Shown here: positions 17,313 through 26,299 of the stretch, one piece after another | Layout of the letters: the number at the start of each line of letters is the position of its first letter | Position numbering within the stretch: the stretch's first letter is position 1 | DNA from: Vibrio plantisponsor | Lineage (GTDB): Bacteria > Pseudomonadota > Gammaproteobacteria > Enterobacterales > Vibrionaceae | Length of the DNA stretch: 64,000 bases | Assembly: GCF_013041605.1 (NCBI RefSeq) | Contig: NZ_JABEQC010000001.1 | Location: 248,001-312,000 of the forward strand | Direction: 5' to 3' | Notes under the pieces: generated by a model | Seen by the model: only the letters and a program-made list of their open reading frames with translations | Told to the model about the DNA's origin: nothing | The model's database searches: none | Position numbers and translations under genes: made by a program

Positions 17313-17831
17313 ATGACAACAGAGTCGACAGCCATTATTGGACTGCATAATCCTAAGAACCCAACCAATGTAGGCGCGGTATTGCGCGCAGCAGGTTGCT
17401 ACAACGCAACGCAAGTTCGTTACAACGGAACACGCTATAACCGAGCTGCAAAGTTCCAAACTGATACCAAACATGCCCATGAGCGAATTGGATTGGTGGA
17501 AATGGAAGATCTCACTTCAGCGCTTGCTGATGATGTAGAGATCGTATGTGTTGAGCTGGCGCTTGGCGCCGTACCGCTCCCTCACTTCACTCACCCAGAT
17601 AAAGCGATATACGTGTTCGGTCCAGAAGACGGTTCTCTACCGCAAGAGGTCGTCGATAAAGCCCATCATGTGGTCTATGTTCCGACTACGGGCTGCATGA
17701 ACCTTGCTGCGACGGTCAATGTTGTGCTCTATGACCGTATGGCGAAAACCATGGGTAACATCGATCACCACCAGCAAGTGTTGGAAAACCGAGACAATAA
17801 GAACAGATTGATAGTGAAAGAAGGTATTTGA
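17313..17831 (+). CDS. SpoU/TrmH-family RNA 2-O-methyltransferase-like protein
   Basis: 172 residues, SPOUT fold. Motif 1 is NPKNPTNVGAVLRAAGCY (about 13-30) with the conserved N and R. Motif 2 is YVFGPEDGSLP (about 99-109). Motif 3 is MNLAATVNVVLYDRM (about 128-142), where the usual NLA(S/T)(S/A)VN knot is kept. It would methylate the 2-prime-O of a ribose in tRNA or rRNA using SAM. The exact RNA target cannot be read from sequence. A terminator follows. Confidence 0.85.
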   Translation: MTTESTAIIGLHNPKNPTNVGAVLRAAGCYNATQVRYNGTRYNRAAKFQTDTKHAHERIGLVEMEDLTSALADDVEIVCVELALGAVPLPHFTHPDKAIYVFGPEDGSLPQEVVDKAHHVVYVPTTGCMNLAATVNVVLYDRMAKTMGNIDHHQQVLENRDNKNRLIVKEGI

Positions 17832-17890
17832 GTAAAGCAGTGATAAGCGCTCACTTCGCCTATTAAGCTAAGATTTCATAACCTTAAAGT

Positions 17891-17920
17891 AAAAGCCAAC
17901 CTCGAGTGTTGGCTTTTTTT
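17891..17920 (+). terminator. Rho-independent terminator of the RNA methyltransferase gene
   Basis: Stem AAAAGCCAAC / GTTGGCTTTT (17891-17900 and 17908-17917), 7-nt loop, followed by further T residues. Confidence 0.9.
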
Positions 17921-17956
17921 ATTTGCGTTTGTTGGTAACGACAGCACACTCAAAAA

Positions 17957-18343
17957 CTAACGAATGATATGTTGGATTTTTTCTACCTGCGACTCGAAAA
18001 TGTCTTTCACTTCTTTGTTGTTGGTTTTGGCAATCGAAATCCACTGCAAACCCGTTTCATCAGAATGCTCAAACTCCACTTGCAGTTCGTATTTCCTCAC
18101 CGATAACAGAGCCAAAAACATTCCCGCAAAAATCGAAAACGGCCCTGCGTAAATACCGAAATAATTGGGAGTGACAATCCAAACCACACTGGAAGCAATC
18201 AAGCCAAATATAATCAGCCTGACAGCATGATCTTTTAGCGTATTGGTTCTCACTCTGGAACGTTTTATTTGTGCCAGCGGATATTCGTCGTTATTAAATT
18301 TAAGCGTGGTGCTATTAATGTTGAAACTACGCGCAGTAATCAT
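17957..18343 (-). CDS. Small membrane protein, DUF6232-like, function unknown
   Basis: 128 residues from the chosen start. A PH-like N-terminal strand region (FNNDEYPLAQIKRSRV, about 18-33) precedes two membrane helices (about 45-65 and 69-90). A polar C-terminal part ends in helices. I chose ATG 18343 because TTGGAGAG lies 6 nt before it. The frame also has ATG codons at 18373 and 18376 with poor SD. No neighbour suggests a role. Confidence 0.6.
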   Translation of the reverse strand: MITARSFNINSTTLKFNNDEYPLAQIKRSRVRTNTLKDHAVRLIIFGLIASSVVWIVTPNYFGIYAGPFSIFAGMFLALLSVRKYELQVEFEHSDETGLQWISIAKTNNKEVKDIFESQVEKIQHIIR

Positions 18344-18615
18344 CTTGCTCTCCAACTCTTGCAACGTCAGCATCATCTACCGCTCATAGCAAAGTTTGAA
18401 CTTAAATAAACACTGATTTCCAACAATGAGAAATGGTCAGAAATTCAATGACTTTTTACTGACAATTTAATTACTCAGGAAAATAAAATCAGAAAATTGC
18501 TTATTTAATAACAGTTGGATAACCGTTAGACTCTTTAGAACTAGATGCTCTTTTTCCTCCATAAATTCTAATAATCGACTCAACTCAACGCAGGTAGGCA
18601 CCTTAGGGATTTTTA

Positions 18616-19992
18616 ATGACAAACCCGCTACGTACTTTCACAGCACTATATGGCACAACACTTCTCACCGTTTTGGCGAGTGGATTACTCACAACCTATT
18701 TAGGTCTCAGACTTTCAGCAATGCAGGTCCCTGAATTATGGATTGGGGCCATGATGTCTGCGTATTACGCAGGGCTAGTTGCAGGTTCTAAAATCGGGCA
18801 CCGATTGGTTGCTCAGGTCGGTCACATTCGTGCCTTTGTCGCCAGTGCAGGCATAGTCACAGCATCCGCACTTGGACACGCATTGGTGGACGACTTATCA
18901 ATCTGGATTATCCTCAGACTGATCGTCGGTGTCGGGATGATGTGTCAGTACATGGTGTTGGAAAGCTGGCTCAATGAACAGGCAGATAATAATCAACGTG
19001 GCGCAGTATTTGCGAGCTATATGATTGTTTCTTATTTGGGGTTGATTCTCGGCCAAGGCGCGATCAGCTTCTACCCAGATCTAGGCTTAGAGCCTTTGCT
19101 GCTTATCGCCATCTGTTTTGCTTTGTGTATTGTGCCAATTGCGCTAACGAAACGAATTCACCCAGATCCATTGGTTCCTGCACCGCTGCAAATTACTTAC
19201 TACTGGAAAAAAGCGCCTCAGGCACTGACCACAGTAGCTATAGGCGGCATGATTGTCGGTTCTTTCTATGGTCTTGCTCCTGCTTACGCAAGTAACCTTG
19301 GTATGCATCCAGACCAAGTCGCCACTTATATGACCACCACCATTATGGCGGGTTTGTTGGCTCAATGGCCTATGGGTAAGCTCTCAGACATGATTTCCCG
19401 TAGCAGCCTAATCCGAATTAACTGTGTATTGCTCGGCGGCTTAACCGCGGCTATCGCGCTTCTGCCACATCAGGATCATTTATCTCTGGTGATGACTTTC
19501 CTGTTCGGTATTTTGGGGTTCACCTTATATCCTCTGGCAACAGCTCTGGCAAACTCGCGTGTTGAACAGGGCGAGCGTGTGGGATTATCTGCCACTATTT
19601 TGCTGACATTCGGTCTTGGTGCCTCTATCGGGCCACTCATTGCTTCTACCATCATGCAATGGTTTGGCAATGAGATGCTTTATGGCTTTATGGCTGCGTG
19701 TACCTTAGTGATGTTTTTCCGTTTGCAATACATCAACTCTCGCCAGAAGAAGGCCGAAGTTTCGGTATCGGAAGACTACATTATGGCAACAGGTGACTTA
19801 GTGTCCTCACCTCTTGCTGTAGCACTTGACCCTCGTGTCGATGTGGAAAGCGTTCAGGAAGAAATGACACCTTCGTTTGAAGCAGAAGAAGAGAGCGAAG
19901 AGGACGACGAGGATTACCAAGACGATGAAATTGACGGCGACCACGATGACATCGTGATTGTCAACGCCGATATTGAAGATGAACGTAAGTAA
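18616..19992 (+). CDS. MFS transporter with a long acidic C-terminal tail
   Basis: 458 residues. Twelve hydrophobic segments fill residues 8-375. The MFS-type motif AGSKIGHRLVAQVGHIRAF lies in loop 2-3 and GPLIASTIMQ near the end. The transport core resembles the YcaD/MFS sugar-or-drug subgroup, but the substrate is not readable. After residue 385 about 70 residues are highly acidic (runs such as EEESEEDDEDYQDDE), which is unusual for this family and presumably cytoplasmic. A terminator follows. Confidence 0.85.
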   Translation: MTNPLRTFTALYGTTLLTVLASGLLTTYLGLRLSAMQVPELWIGAMMSAYYAGLVAGSKIGHRLVAQVGHIRAFVASAGIVTASALGHALVDDLSIWIILRLIVGVGMMCQYMVLESWLNEQADNNQRGAVFASYMIVSYLGLILGQGAISFYPDLGLEPLLLIAICFALCIVPIALTKRIHPDPLVPAPLQITYYWKKAPQALTTVAIGGMIVGSFYGLAPAYASNLGMHPDQVATYMTTTIMAGLLAQWPMGKLSDMISRSSLIRINCVLLGGLTAAIALLPHQDHLSLVMTFLFGILGFTLYPLATALANSRVEQGERVGLSATILLTFGLGASIGPLIASTIMQWFGNEMLYGFMAACTLVMFFRLQYINSRQKKAEVSVSEDYIMATGDLVSSPLAVALDPRVDVESVQEEMTPSFEAEEESEEDDEDYQDDEIDGDHDDIVIVNADIEDERK

Positions 19993-20024
19993 TCACTTCT
20001 CCTCTGCATACCGATAGTTAATGT

Positions 20025-20053
20025 CCCCCAAGCTTTGCGGCTTGGGGGATTTT
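20025..20053 (+). terminator. Rho-independent terminator
   Basis: Stem CCCCCAAGC / GCTTGGGGG (20025-20033 and 20040-20048) followed by ATTTT. It lies between the MFS gene and the convergent hmp gene and may serve both. Confidence 0.88.
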
Positions 20054-20057
20054 CATA

Positions 20058-21248
20058 TTAGGCTACGCCACCAGAACCAAACGCTTCTGCATATATTTGT
20101 GTCTCTGATACACCAAGTTGACGAAGCTGCGTCATGTAATGAGACATAAACGCCATTGGTCCGCACAGGTAGTAATCCGCTTGGGTAAAATCTTGCGGCA
20201 AAACATGAGTGAGATTGAACGGAGCTTGTTGTGCGCCGTTGTCCTGATTGGCTCCGTGATCATAGAAATAGTTCACCTTCATCCCTTTTTCAGCAAACTC
20301 ATCAGTGACCGACTTAAATGCATGAACTTGAGGGTTGCGAGCACTGTGAATGAAATGCACTGAGCCTAAAGCATTTTTCTTATTCAGATAGCTGCTCATT
20401 GCCATCATAGGCGTAATACCCACACCGCCACTTAGCAGTACGATTGGACGCTCACTTTGTTCATTCAGCACAAATTCGCCATACGGCGCAGAGACTTCAA
20501 TTACATCACCCTGTTGAATTTCACCGTGCATATGGTTAGACACAAGCCCAGCAGGTTTGTGGTCTGCTGCGGACTCTTTTTTGATTGAGATTCGCAATGT
20601 CTCCTCATTGGGAGCTTGAGACAAACTGTACTGACGAGGCTGATACAGCCCCGTTTCTTTGACGAACACGCGAACGCTGATGTATTGCCCCGGTTTGAAT
20701 ACCGGCAGTGTGCCGCCATCTGTCGGCTCAAGATAGAAAGAGGTAATTTCTTCACTTTCTGCCACTTTGCTGCGAACGCGGAACGGACGCCAACCTGTCC
20801 AGCCTTGCGCCTTTTCTACAGACGCCTGATAAAGCTTAGATTCCACATCAATAAACAGATCGGCCAACTGTTGGTAAGCCGCAGCCCAAGCATCAATCAG
20901 TTCATCGCTTGCAGCATCACCCAGCACTTCTTTGATTGAAGCTAAAAGATGTTTGCCCACAATGCCATACTGCTCAGCTCGGATGCCTAAGCTGGTGTGT
21001 TTGTGAGCAATACGCTCAACAACCGACAATAATACGGAAGGATCATGAATGTTTTCAGCATATGCGAGCACAGCCATAGCTAACGCTTGAGGCTGATTGC
21101 CAGTTTTTTGATGCGATTGATTGAAGACGTTTTTCAGCTCTGGATTATGTTTGAGCATCCGTTGATAAAAATAGGTAGTCAGTGCGACACCACTCTCTCG
21201 TAAAACAGGAACGGTGGCTAACACTAATGACTTTTGACTTTCTTTCAT
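20058..21248 (-). CDS. hmp: Flavohaemoglobin Hmp, nitric oxide dioxygenase
   Basis: 396 residues, the usual length. Hmp oxidises NO to nitrate with O2 and NAD(P)H. The globin domain (1-135) has proximal His in VERIAHKHTSLG (about 85) and the distal TyrB10/GlnE7 region TTYFYQRM and QPQALA. The reductase part has the FAD motif RQYSLSQ (about 206) and the NAD-binding GGVGITPMM (about 270-278). The start at 21248 has AGGAAA 7 nt upstream; an earlier ATG at 21302 gives a non-homologous extension. It lies next to nnrS and norR, which fits an NO-stress block. I found no sigma-54 site upstream. Confidence 0.96.
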   Translation of the reverse strand: MKESQKSLVLATVPVLRESGVALTTYFYQRMLKHNPELKNVFNQSHQKTGNQPQALAMAVLAYAENIHDPSVLLSVVERIAHKHTSLGIRAEQYGIVGKHLLASIKEVLGDAASDELIDAWAAAYQQLADLFIDVESKLYQASVEKAQGWTGWRPFRVRSKVAESEEITSFYLEPTDGGTLPVFKPGQYISVRVFVKETGLYQPRQYSLSQAPNEETLRISIKKESAADHKPAGLVSNHMHGEIQQGDVIEVSAPYGEFVLNEQSERPIVLLSGGVGITPMMAMSSYLNKKNALGSVHFIHSARNPQVHAFKSVTDEFAEKGMKVNYFYDHGANQDNGAQQAPFNLTHVLPQDFTQADYYLCGPMAFMSHYMTQLRQLGVSETQIYAEAFGSGGVA

Positions 21249-21345
21249 TTGAAATTTCCTATGCAATTTCTTTTTAATTATCTGTTTATTAATAATAAGC
21301 AAGTTATAGAACTTGAGGGCTCAACGTTGAATAACAAACGCATCA

Positions 21346-21393
21346 AGCCATTAGTCGTATTGAAGTAAGAATAGTTGAGCAAGACTAATGGCT
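21346..21393. repeat. Inverted repeat between nnrS and hmp
   Basis: An 11-bp perfect inverted repeat AGCCATTAGTC / GACTAATGGCT (21346-21356 and 21383-21393) with a 26-nt spacer. No T-run follows on either strand. It could be an operator or an intercistronic RNA stem in an nnrS-hmp transcript. Confidence 0.5.
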
Positions 21394-21417
21394 ATGAACG
21401 TTTGTCTGTTGATGGGG

Positions 21418-22620
21418 TTATCCTGGGTGGCCGTCAGCGCGTGGGCGTAACAGCATGGTGCCAAATTTCAGGATGAATAAAGTGAATGCGATGATCCAAA
21501 GCGCTGCCGCGATATCCACCATCAGCAACATGTGCTGCGGCCAGAAAGCGACACCAAAACCTCGCACAAAAGCAGCAAGCACGATGGCTGCAAACGCCAG
21601 CCACATGTTTGGTCCTTGATAAATCATTCTCCCTGTATGACCCATAGTCACACGCGAGATCATCGATAAGATAAGCCCGCCAATCGCTCCGATAGCGATC
21701 ACGTGTAACATATTGTGGGATACAAACAGGCCGTTAGGAATCCAATTTAATTCCGCTAACGCTTTGATAAGCAGCCCTGAAGGGATGCAGGCATAAGTCA
21801 GATGCAACGACCACACTAACGGCTCTTTTAACGTTGTCCATGGCTTCCAACGTAGCCAACGAGCCAACTGCATCACCGCTGCGAATAGCATGATAGCTGG
21901 GCTAACTTGTTCACTGGTTAACGGGAAAAAGCTTAAAGCAAACAGCATAACCAACGGCGTATTGGCAGCGGCATCCAACCAAAGAAGGGTGTTCGCTTTC
22001 TCGAAGTTAAATCGACGTGCGGTGAAAAACGGAATCACTCGCCCGCCCATAATTGAAATAAGCAGTACAAACCACCACAGCATCGCCTGCCAAACCGCAA
22101 TTGAAGGGAAAGGAGGCATACCCTTGATGGTTGCGTAACTGGCGTAGTTCGCCACAATGGCCAAGACAAAAAATGGCAAGAAGATCAGATTACGATAGCC
22201 TTTGGCTTTCACCACTCGAAACGAAATCTCATACGCAACTAAAGCGAGAAACAGCGCTTCAATGGAAGAGGTTAGCCAAAGCGGAACGTCTGTCCAAAGC
22301 AGCACTCTCGGCAGCATCCATAGTGTAACAAGCACGCCTAACCATTTGTCTTTGGTGCCATTCACACCTGTCCAGTTCTGAACGGCGGTTAGTAAGAAAC
22401 CAGCCACAATCGCCATGGCAAAGCCAAAAAGCATTTCATGAACGTGCCACCACAAAGCGGGAACTCTTAACTGAGCGGGCTGACCGTGCTGAAAGGCATA
22501 TACCCAAATGCCAATCGCGATAACTGAATATACACTGCCAAATAAAAAGAAAGGTCTGAAGCCTAAGCGCAGAACGGGGATGATTTTATCTTCTGCACTC
22601 TTATCGGTGATGTTGAGCAT
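21418..22620 (-). CDS. nnrS: NnrS family membrane protein, nitric-oxide stress
   Basis: A 400-residue haem-and-copper-type membrane protein with about twelve hydrophobic segments. Typical NnrS signatures are FRPFFLFGS (about 20), ALWWHVHEMLFGFAMAI (about 55-71, His pair), GGRVIPFFTARR (about 192-203), SHNMLHVIAIGAIGG (about 305) and SRVTMGHTGR (about 324-333). NnrS relieves NO stress in vibrios by an unresolved mechanism. I chose ATG 22620 with TAGGAA upstream; the frame is open to 22680 but would then cross the sigma-54 promoter. It is divergent from norR. Confidence 0.93.
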   Translation of the reverse strand: MLNITDKSAEDKIIPVLRLGFRPFFLFGSVYSVIAIGIWVYAFQHGQPAQLRVPALWWHVHEMLFGFAMAIVAGFLLTAVQNWTGVNGTKDKWLGVLVTLWMLPRVLLWTDVPLWLTSSIEALFLALVAYEISFRVVKAKGYRNLIFLPFFVLAIVANYASYATIKGMPPFPSIAVWQAMLWWFVLLISIMGGRVIPFFTARRFNFEKANTLLWLDAAANTPLVMLFALSFFPLTSEQVSPAIMLFAAVMQLARWLRWKPWTTLKEPLVWSLHLTYACIPSGLLIKALAELNWIPNGLFVSHNMLHVIAIGAIGGLILSMISRVTMGHTGRMIYQGPNMWLAFAAIVLAAFVRGFGVAFWPQHMLLMVDIAAALWIIAFTLFILKFGTMLLRPRADGHPG

Positions 22621-22668
22621 AAACGCGCGATTCCTAACAATACATCTAAATAACGAAGTAATAGCTAT

Positions 22669-22684
22669 TGCACGAATCAAGCCA
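22669..22684 (-). promoter_or_regulatory. Sigma-54 promoter of nnrS
   Basis: The minus strand reads TGGCTTGATTCGTGCA, with GG and GC 10 bp apart. It lies about 50 bp before the nnrS ATG at 22620. A GT-N7-AC element (22740-22750), a possible NorR half-site, lies about 56-66 bp further upstream. Confidence 0.68.
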
Positions 22685-22787
22685 ACTTTAACTTATTGAT
22701 TTTTAATAACTTACATTTTAAGCCCTTGACAACTGCGTTGTAATAAACACATCATCAGTTCGTTTTTGTCTTAACGTAGAAGCCCAA

Positions 22788-24371
22788 ATGGACACACATG
22801 TCATCAAACCATCCATAGAACAAGTACTGTTGAACATTGCGGTAGAGCTGAATATGGGAGAGCCTTCCACTCAGCACTACCAAAAATTGATTGATGCCCT
22901 GCAACAACTACTTCCCTGTGATGCCAGTGCTCTATTTACACTCGACAACGAAAAGCACTTAGTACCGATTGCCATCAGCGGTTTGTCATCTGAGGTATTC
23001 GGACGCCGCTTTCTGCCTGATGTCCATCCGCGTTTGGCTATGATCTTAGCCAACCGTAAGCCAGTACGTTTCCCTGAGAATTCAAGCCTGCCAGACCCTT
23101 TTGACGGCTTACTGAGTGAAGATATCCACCATAGTATTGATGTTCACTCTTGCATGGGGTGCAGCTTATACGTGGGCGATACTTTGGTTGGCGCGCTGAC
23201 GCTGGACGCGGCAAAACCCGGTGCTTTCAACAGTATTCCAGACAAAACCATTGAGACCTTTGCAGCGCTTGCTGCGGGGATCATTCGCAATATCAGTCTG
23301 TTTGAAGCATTGAATAAAGCCAATCGTCAGCAACATTCAGTAAATCAATTGCTGATTGATGAAGCGAGAAACAAAGGTGGAAAACTGGTTGGTGTTAGCC
23401 CCCAGATTAAGCGACTCAGAGCCAACATTGAGATGGTCGCGCACTCGAATTACGCGGTTTTGATCAGCGGCGAAACGGGTACAGGCAAGGAAGTGGTTGC
23501 TCACCAAGTTCACGCGCATAGCCTACGCAGTGACAAGCCTATGGTTTATGTAAACTGCGCGGCGTTACCCGAATCCATTGCTGAAAGTGAACTATTCGGA
23601 CATGTAAAAGGCGCGTTTACCGGTGCCAACAGTTCACGTGCGGGTAAATTTGAACTGGCCGATGGTGGCACCATTTTCCTTGATGAAATCGGTGAACTGC
23701 CTTTGCTACTGCAAGCTAAGCTGCTGCGTGTTATTCAGCAAGGTGAAGTACAACGAGTGGGCGCAGATAAAAACCACATCGTAGATGTTCGTGTTATCGC
23801 GGCAACCAATCGAGACCTCGCTCAAGAAGTGGCTGAAGGACGTTTCCGCTCCGACCTTTTCCATCGTTTGAATGTATTTCCTATTCAGGTGCCCCCTTTA
23901 CGCTCTCGTGAAGGAGACATTCCGGTTTTAGTGGGATACATACTGGATAACATTCGTCGCCAGTTCCACCTGAAAACACTGCACATTCACCCTAAAGCAC
24001 TGCAATTATTAGAAAAACAGTCTTGGTTAGGTAACGTCAGGGAGCTGGAACACACCTTAATGCGTGCGGGCTTACACGCTATGAGAACACAATCAGAGCT
24101 GATTGAACCTCTCCACTTTATGAACGATTTTGACTTATCTGAACAGTCAGTAAATGGAAAGGCGAATAACAATACTTCGCCTCAACTTCCCAACTCTTCA
24201 GTACCCATGCGTGAAGCGGTAGAAGCGTTTCAAAAGCAGCTTATTGAACATGCATTGCAACTGAACAACGGTGTTTGGTCTCAGGCGGCGGCTTTTTTAC
24301 AGATGGACAGAGGTAACTTGTTCAAAATGGGTAAAAAACTGGGCGTACAAGCCTGTGAATCTTCCAAATAA
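22788..24371 (+). CDS. norR: NorR, nitric-oxide-responsive sigma-54 activator
   Basis: 527 residues. The N-terminal GAF domain (about 15-175) would hold the non-haem iron that senses NO. The AAA+ domain has Walker A GETGTGKE (about 226), the GAFTGA loop (about 280) and Walker [11 protein letters not shown] (about 300). The C-terminal Fis-type HTH is [20 protein letters not shown]. The match in length and domain order, and the flanking hmp, nnrS, hcp and hcr genes, support NorR over other bacterial enhancer-binding proteins. The SD is weak. It would act at the -24/-12 promoters of nnrS and hcp. Confidence 0.93.
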   Translation: MDTHVIKPSIEQVLLNIAVELNMGEPSTQHYQKLIDALQQLLPCDASALFTLDNEKHLVPIAISGLSSEVFGRRFLPDVHPRLAMILANRKPVRFPENSSLPDPFDGLLSEDIHHSIDVHSCMGCSLYVGDTLVGALTLDAAKPGAFNSIPDKTIETFAALAAGIIRNISLFEALNKANRQQHSVNQLLIDEARNKGGKLVGVSPQIKRLRANIEMVAHSNYAVLISGETGTGKEVVAHQVHAHSLRSDKPMVYVNCAALPESIAESELFGHVKGAFTGANSSRAGKFELADGGTIFLDEIGELPLLLQAKLLRVIQQGEVQRVGADKNHIVDVRVIAATNRDLAQEVAEGRFRSDLFHRLNVFPIQVPPLRSREGDIPVLVGYILDNIRRQFHLKTLHIHPKALQLLEKQSWLGNVRELEHTLMRAGLHAMRTQSELIEPLHFMNDFDLSEQSVNGKANNNTSPQLPNSSVPMREAVEAFQKQLIEHALQLNNGVWSQAAAFLQMDRGNLFKMGKKLGVQACESSK

Positions 24372-24383
24372 ATGTGACTTGTT

Positions 24384-24415
24384 GTATTAAAAACAACACG
24401 CGATGTGTTTATAAC
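24384..24415. promoter_or_regulatory. Putative NorR binding sites upstream of hcp
   Basis: Two GT-N7-AC elements, GT-ATTAAAA-AC (24384-24394) and GT-GTTTATA-AC (24405-24415), are spaced 21 bp apart (two helical turns). They are 56-87 bp upstream of the hcp -24 element. The motif has only four fixed bases, so confidence comes from spacing and context. Confidence 0.5.
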
Positions 24416-24470
24416 AACAATGACTTTGTTCGAAAAATAAAAATTCACGAAAAATCAATAAGATAAAAAC

Positions 24471-24486
24471 TGGCATACTCTCTGCA
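24471..24486 (+). promoter_or_regulatory. Sigma-54 promoter of hcp-hcr
   Basis: TGGCATACTCTCTGCA, with a perfect TGGCA at -24 and GC 10 bp after GG. The predicted start of transcription is near 24498. Confidence 0.85.
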
Positions 24487-24509
24487 CTACCAGCGATGAA
24501 ATTTAAAGA

Positions 24510-24538
24510 CCGCTTAACGCACCCTTCGCGTTAAGCGG
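24510..24538 (+). promoter_or_regulatory. Strong hairpin in the hcp mRNA leader
   Basis: A perfect 11-bp stem CCGCTTAACGC / GCGTTAAGCGG (24510-24520 and 24528-24538) with a 7-nt loop, followed by CCAATTTTAAT. It lies downstream of the sigma-54 promoter and upstream of the hcp SD, so it is in the 5-prime leader. It could be a stabilising stem, an attenuator or a leftover norR terminator. Confidence 0.6.
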
Positions 24539-24571
24539 CCAATTTTAATACTTATCACTGGAGCCCCAACT

Positions 24572-26245
24572 ATGTTCTGTATTCAATGTGAACAAACCAT
24601 TCAAACCCCTATCGCAAAAGGTTGCGCGTATTCGCAAGGTATGTGTGGAAAAACAAGTGATGTTTCTGATCTACAAGATATTTTAGTTTATACGCTACAA
24701 GGCGTTTCATTCTGGGCTCAACTTGGCCGTGAATATCAAATTATCGACACTGAAATCGACGAATGGGCGCCGAAAGCCTTCTTTGCAACACTGACTAACG
24801 TAAACTTTGATGAAAAGCGCATCGTTGAGTTCGCAAACCAAGCTTATCAATACAAACAGAGTTTAGAACAGCGAGTCAGAGCCGCAGCAACGTTAGCTGA
24901 CAAATCAATTCCTGAGCTTTCCCCAGCGGCTCAGTTTGAACTTCCAACGGATCGTGAAGCATTGTTAAAGTTTGCGCCTTTAGCCGCAGTAAACCGTGGT
25001 CATGAAACCGTCGATCCTGATGTCATGGGTTTGCGTTTACTCTGCTTGTATGGCTTAAAAGGCGCAGCAGCCTACTTAGAACACGCCCGTGTTTTAGGAC
25101 AAAGCGATGTAGAGATCCACACTGAATATCATCAAATCATGTCTTGGTTAGGTACAGAACCACAAGATCTCAATGCACTGCTTAACTGCTCAATGCAAAT
25201 TGGCCTAATGAACTACAAGATCATGGCCCTATTAGATAAAGGCGAAACGGAAAATTTCGGTCACCCTGCGCCAACGCAAGTCAACGTAAAAACAAAGAAA
25301 GGCAAGTGCATTCTTGTGTCTGGACATGATCTGCATGACTTAGAAAAAATCCTGCAACAAACCGAAGGCAAAGGCATTAACGTCTACACCAATGGTGAAA
25401 TGTTACCTGCTCATGGTTACCCAGAACTGAACAAGTACCCTCATTTAGCGGGTAACTACGGTAGCGCTTGGCAGAACCAGCAAAAAGAGTTTGCTAACTT
25501 CCCGGGTGCAATTGTGATGACATCAAACTGCTTACTGAATCCAGAAGTCGGTCAATATGCCGATCGCCTGTTCACTCGCAGCATTGTCGGCTGGCCGGGC
25601 GTATCTCATTTAGAAGGTGATGATTTCTCAACAGTGATCGAATGTGCATTAGCTCAGGACGGATTCCAGCATGATGAAATTGAACAGATGATCACTGTCG
25701 GCTTCGGTCGTAATGCCTTAATGGAAGCGGCACCGGCTGTGATTGATCAAGTTAAGCAGGGCAATATCAGTCACTTTTTCTTGGTAGGCGGTTGTGATGG
25801 TGACAAAGCAGAGCGCAACTACTACAACGAATTTACCAAACAAACGCCAGAAGACAGCCTGATCCTGACTCTCGCTTGCGGTAAGTTCCGCTTTAACAAA
25901 GAGCAACACGGTGAAATTAACGGTATTCCTCGTCTTCTCGATGTCGGTCAATGTAACGACTCCTACTCAGCGATTCAGTTAGCATTAGCGTTGGCAGAAG
26001 AATTTGACTGTGGTGTCAATGACCTACCACTGACACTGGTATTATCTTGGTTCGAACAAAAGGCTATTGTGGTTTTACTTACCCTACTCGCTTTAGGTGT
26101 GAAAGGTATTTACACCGGCCCAACTCAACCAGCATTCCTTACTGACAACTTAATGGCCATTATTCAGGACAAATTCGACCTAAGAGCCATCTCGACTGTT
26201 GAACAAGATCTTGCGCAAATCCTTGGCGAAAAAGCCGCTGCGTAA
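24572..26245 (+). CDS. hcp: Hybrid cluster protein (hydroxylamine reductase), Hcp
   Basis: 557 residues. Hcp holds a [2Fe-2S] (class I/II) or [4Fe-4S] cluster and a hybrid Fe-S-O cluster, and in enterobacteria acts as a high-affinity NO reductase. The N-terminal Cys motif is [10 protein letters not shown] plus CAYSQGMC (C-x2-C-x11-C-x6-C, the enterobacterial [2Fe-2S] type). Hybrid-cluster ligands are visible in SNCLLNPE (about 311), GGCDGDK (about 408), ACGKFRFN (about 436) and GQCNDSYSA (about 461). It starts at ATG 24572 after GGAG. It is followed 54 bp later by hcr. Confidence 0.96.
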   Translation: MFCIQCEQTIQTPIAKGCAYSQGMCGKTSDVSDLQDILVYTLQGVSFWAQLGREYQIIDTEIDEWAPKAFFATLTNVNFDEKRIVEFANQAYQYKQSLEQRVRAAATLADKSIPELSPAAQFELPTDREALLKFAPLAAVNRGHETVDPDVMGLRLLCLYGLKGAAAYLEHARVLGQSDVEIHTEYHQIMSWLGTEPQDLNALLNCSMQIGLMNYKIMALLDKGETENFGHPAPTQVNVKTKKGKCILVSGHDLHDLEKILQQTEGKGINVYTNGEMLPAHGYPELNKYPHLAGNYGSAWQNQQKEFANFPGAIVMTSNCLLNPEVGQYADRLFTRSIVGWPGVSHLEGDDFSTVIECALAQDGFQHDEIEQMITVGFGRNALMEAAPAVIDQVKQGNISHFFLVGGCDGDKAERNYYNEFTKQTPEDSLILTLACGKFRFNKEQHGEINGIPRLLDVGQCNDSYSAIQLALALAEEFDCGVNDLPLTLVLSWFEQKAIVVLLTLLALGVKGIYTGPTQPAFLTDNLMAIIQDKFDLRAISTVEQDLAQILGEKAAA

Positions 26246-26257
26246 ATGTGTTTAATG

Positions 26258-26280
26258 ACAGGTGGGTATCGCCCACCTGT
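26258..26280 (+). promoter_or_regulatory. Intercistronic hairpin between hcp and hcr
   Basis: Perfect stem ACAGGTGGG / CCCACCTGT (26258-26266 and 26272-26280) with a 5-nt loop and no T-run. It more likely sets differential mRNA stability than stops transcription. Confidence 0.6.
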
Positions 26281-26299
26281 GCTTATTGAAGAGACGACT

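Noticed and set aside
21249..21417. Sigma-54 or NsrR site for hmp
   Set aside because: No GG-N10-GC element on the correct strand and no convincing NsrR palindrome; only an 11-bp inverted repeat of unknown role.
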